From positions 1 through 5,870 of the forward strand of contig JAICVC010000127.1 in NCBI GenBank assembly GCA_025935515.1: a stretch of DNA of 5,870 bases. The letters run 5' to 3'. The stretch is from Sphingomonas sp. GTDB lineage: Bacteria > Pseudomonadota > Alphaproteobacteria > Sphingomonadales > Sphingomonadaceae. Below the pieces are notes generated by a model. It did no database searches. It had not been told where the DNA came from and saw only the letters and a list, made by a program, of their open reading frames with translations. Positions 5,601 to 5,870 of this stretch are shown here, piece by piece (the first letter of the stretch is position 1; each line of letters opens with the position of its first letter). Position numbers and translations under genes: made by a program.

Positions 5601-5870
5601 TTATTGATTCATCGAGGCGAAAAAGTCCTCGTTGGACTTGGCATCCTTCATCTTGTCGAGCAGGAACTGCATCGCGTCGACGGTGCCCATCTGCATCAGG
5701 ATCCGGCGCAGCACCCACATCTTGGTGAGGGTGCCCTGTTCGACCAGCAGCTCTTCCTTGCGGGTGCCGGACTTGCCGACATCCAGCGCCGGGAAGATGC
5801 GCTTGTCGGCGACCTTGCGGTCGAGCACGATTTCGCTGTTGCCGGTGCCCTTGAACTCTTCGAAAATGAC
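5601..5870 (-). CDS. rho: Transcription termination factor Rho, C-terminal part
   Basis: Partial: 89 residues and a TAA stop (5603-5601) are visible, and the rest lies beyond the right edge. Rho is a homohexameric RNA helicase that ends transcription of untranslated RNA. The visible end, VIFEEFKGTGNSEIVLDR, continues into KVADKRIFPALDVGKSGTRKEELL and then MWVLRRILMQMGTVDAMQFLLDKM. This is the highly conserved Rho C-terminal region, which includes the R-loop-type SGTRKEELL block just before the end. The ATPase P-loop lies outside the window. The gene sits upstream of the terC genes in the same orientation, separated by the palindromic repeat. Confidence 0.97.
   Translation of the reverse strand, partial: VIFEEFKGTGNSEIVLDRKVADKRIFPALDVGKSGTRKEELLVEQGTLTKMWVLRRILMQMGTVDAMQFLLDKMKDAKSNEDFFASMNQ

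Overview
The window is high-GC bacterial chromosome, and every gene I can support lies on the minus strand. The gene order rho, mnmE, mnmG, rsmG, parA is the conserved origin-proximal housekeeping cluster of Alphaproteobacteria. Protein style, base composition and an intergenic palindrome of the CGTCATTGC...AGCAATCC type suggest a sphingomonad (Sphingomonadales). That placement is inference from remembered families, not from a search.

Layout in the direction of transcription, from high to low coordinates: the C-terminal 89 residues of transcription terminator Rho (5601-5870, cut by the window edge). A 97-base gap follows, filled almost completely by an imperfect 80-base palindromic repeat (5520-5599). 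Next come two tandem TerC/YjbE-family membrane proteins (5509-4838 and 4828-4184), then mnmE (4176-2899), mnmG (2861-1182), rsmG (1185-577) and the first 193 codons of parA (580 to the left edge). From the first terC gene onward, spacings are 9, 7 and 37 bases, then two 4-base start/stop overlaps (GTGA and ATGA). This looks like one transcription unit with translational coupling. No gap longer than 300 bases exists.

MnmE and MnmG together modify the wobble uridine of certain tRNAs, RsmG methylates 16S rRNA, and ParA is the segregation ATPase that works with ParB on parS sites. Three parS-like palindromes sit inside this stretch: a perfect one in the 5' part of rsmG (1135-1150), a 15/16 variant near the 3' end of rsmG (638-653), and a mixed-arm variant in the mnmE-mnmG gap (2883-2898). 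The chromosomal centromere, or part of it, is therefore embedded in the operon that encodes its own ATPase.

The less ordinary points are the tandem terC pair inserted between rho and mnmE, an MnmG of only 559 residues with a shortened C-terminal helical region, an MnmE whose G4 motif reads AKAD instead of NKxD, and the palindromic repeat. I see no wholly new system: the window is mostly core genome, and the parS cluster is its most informative non-coding content.
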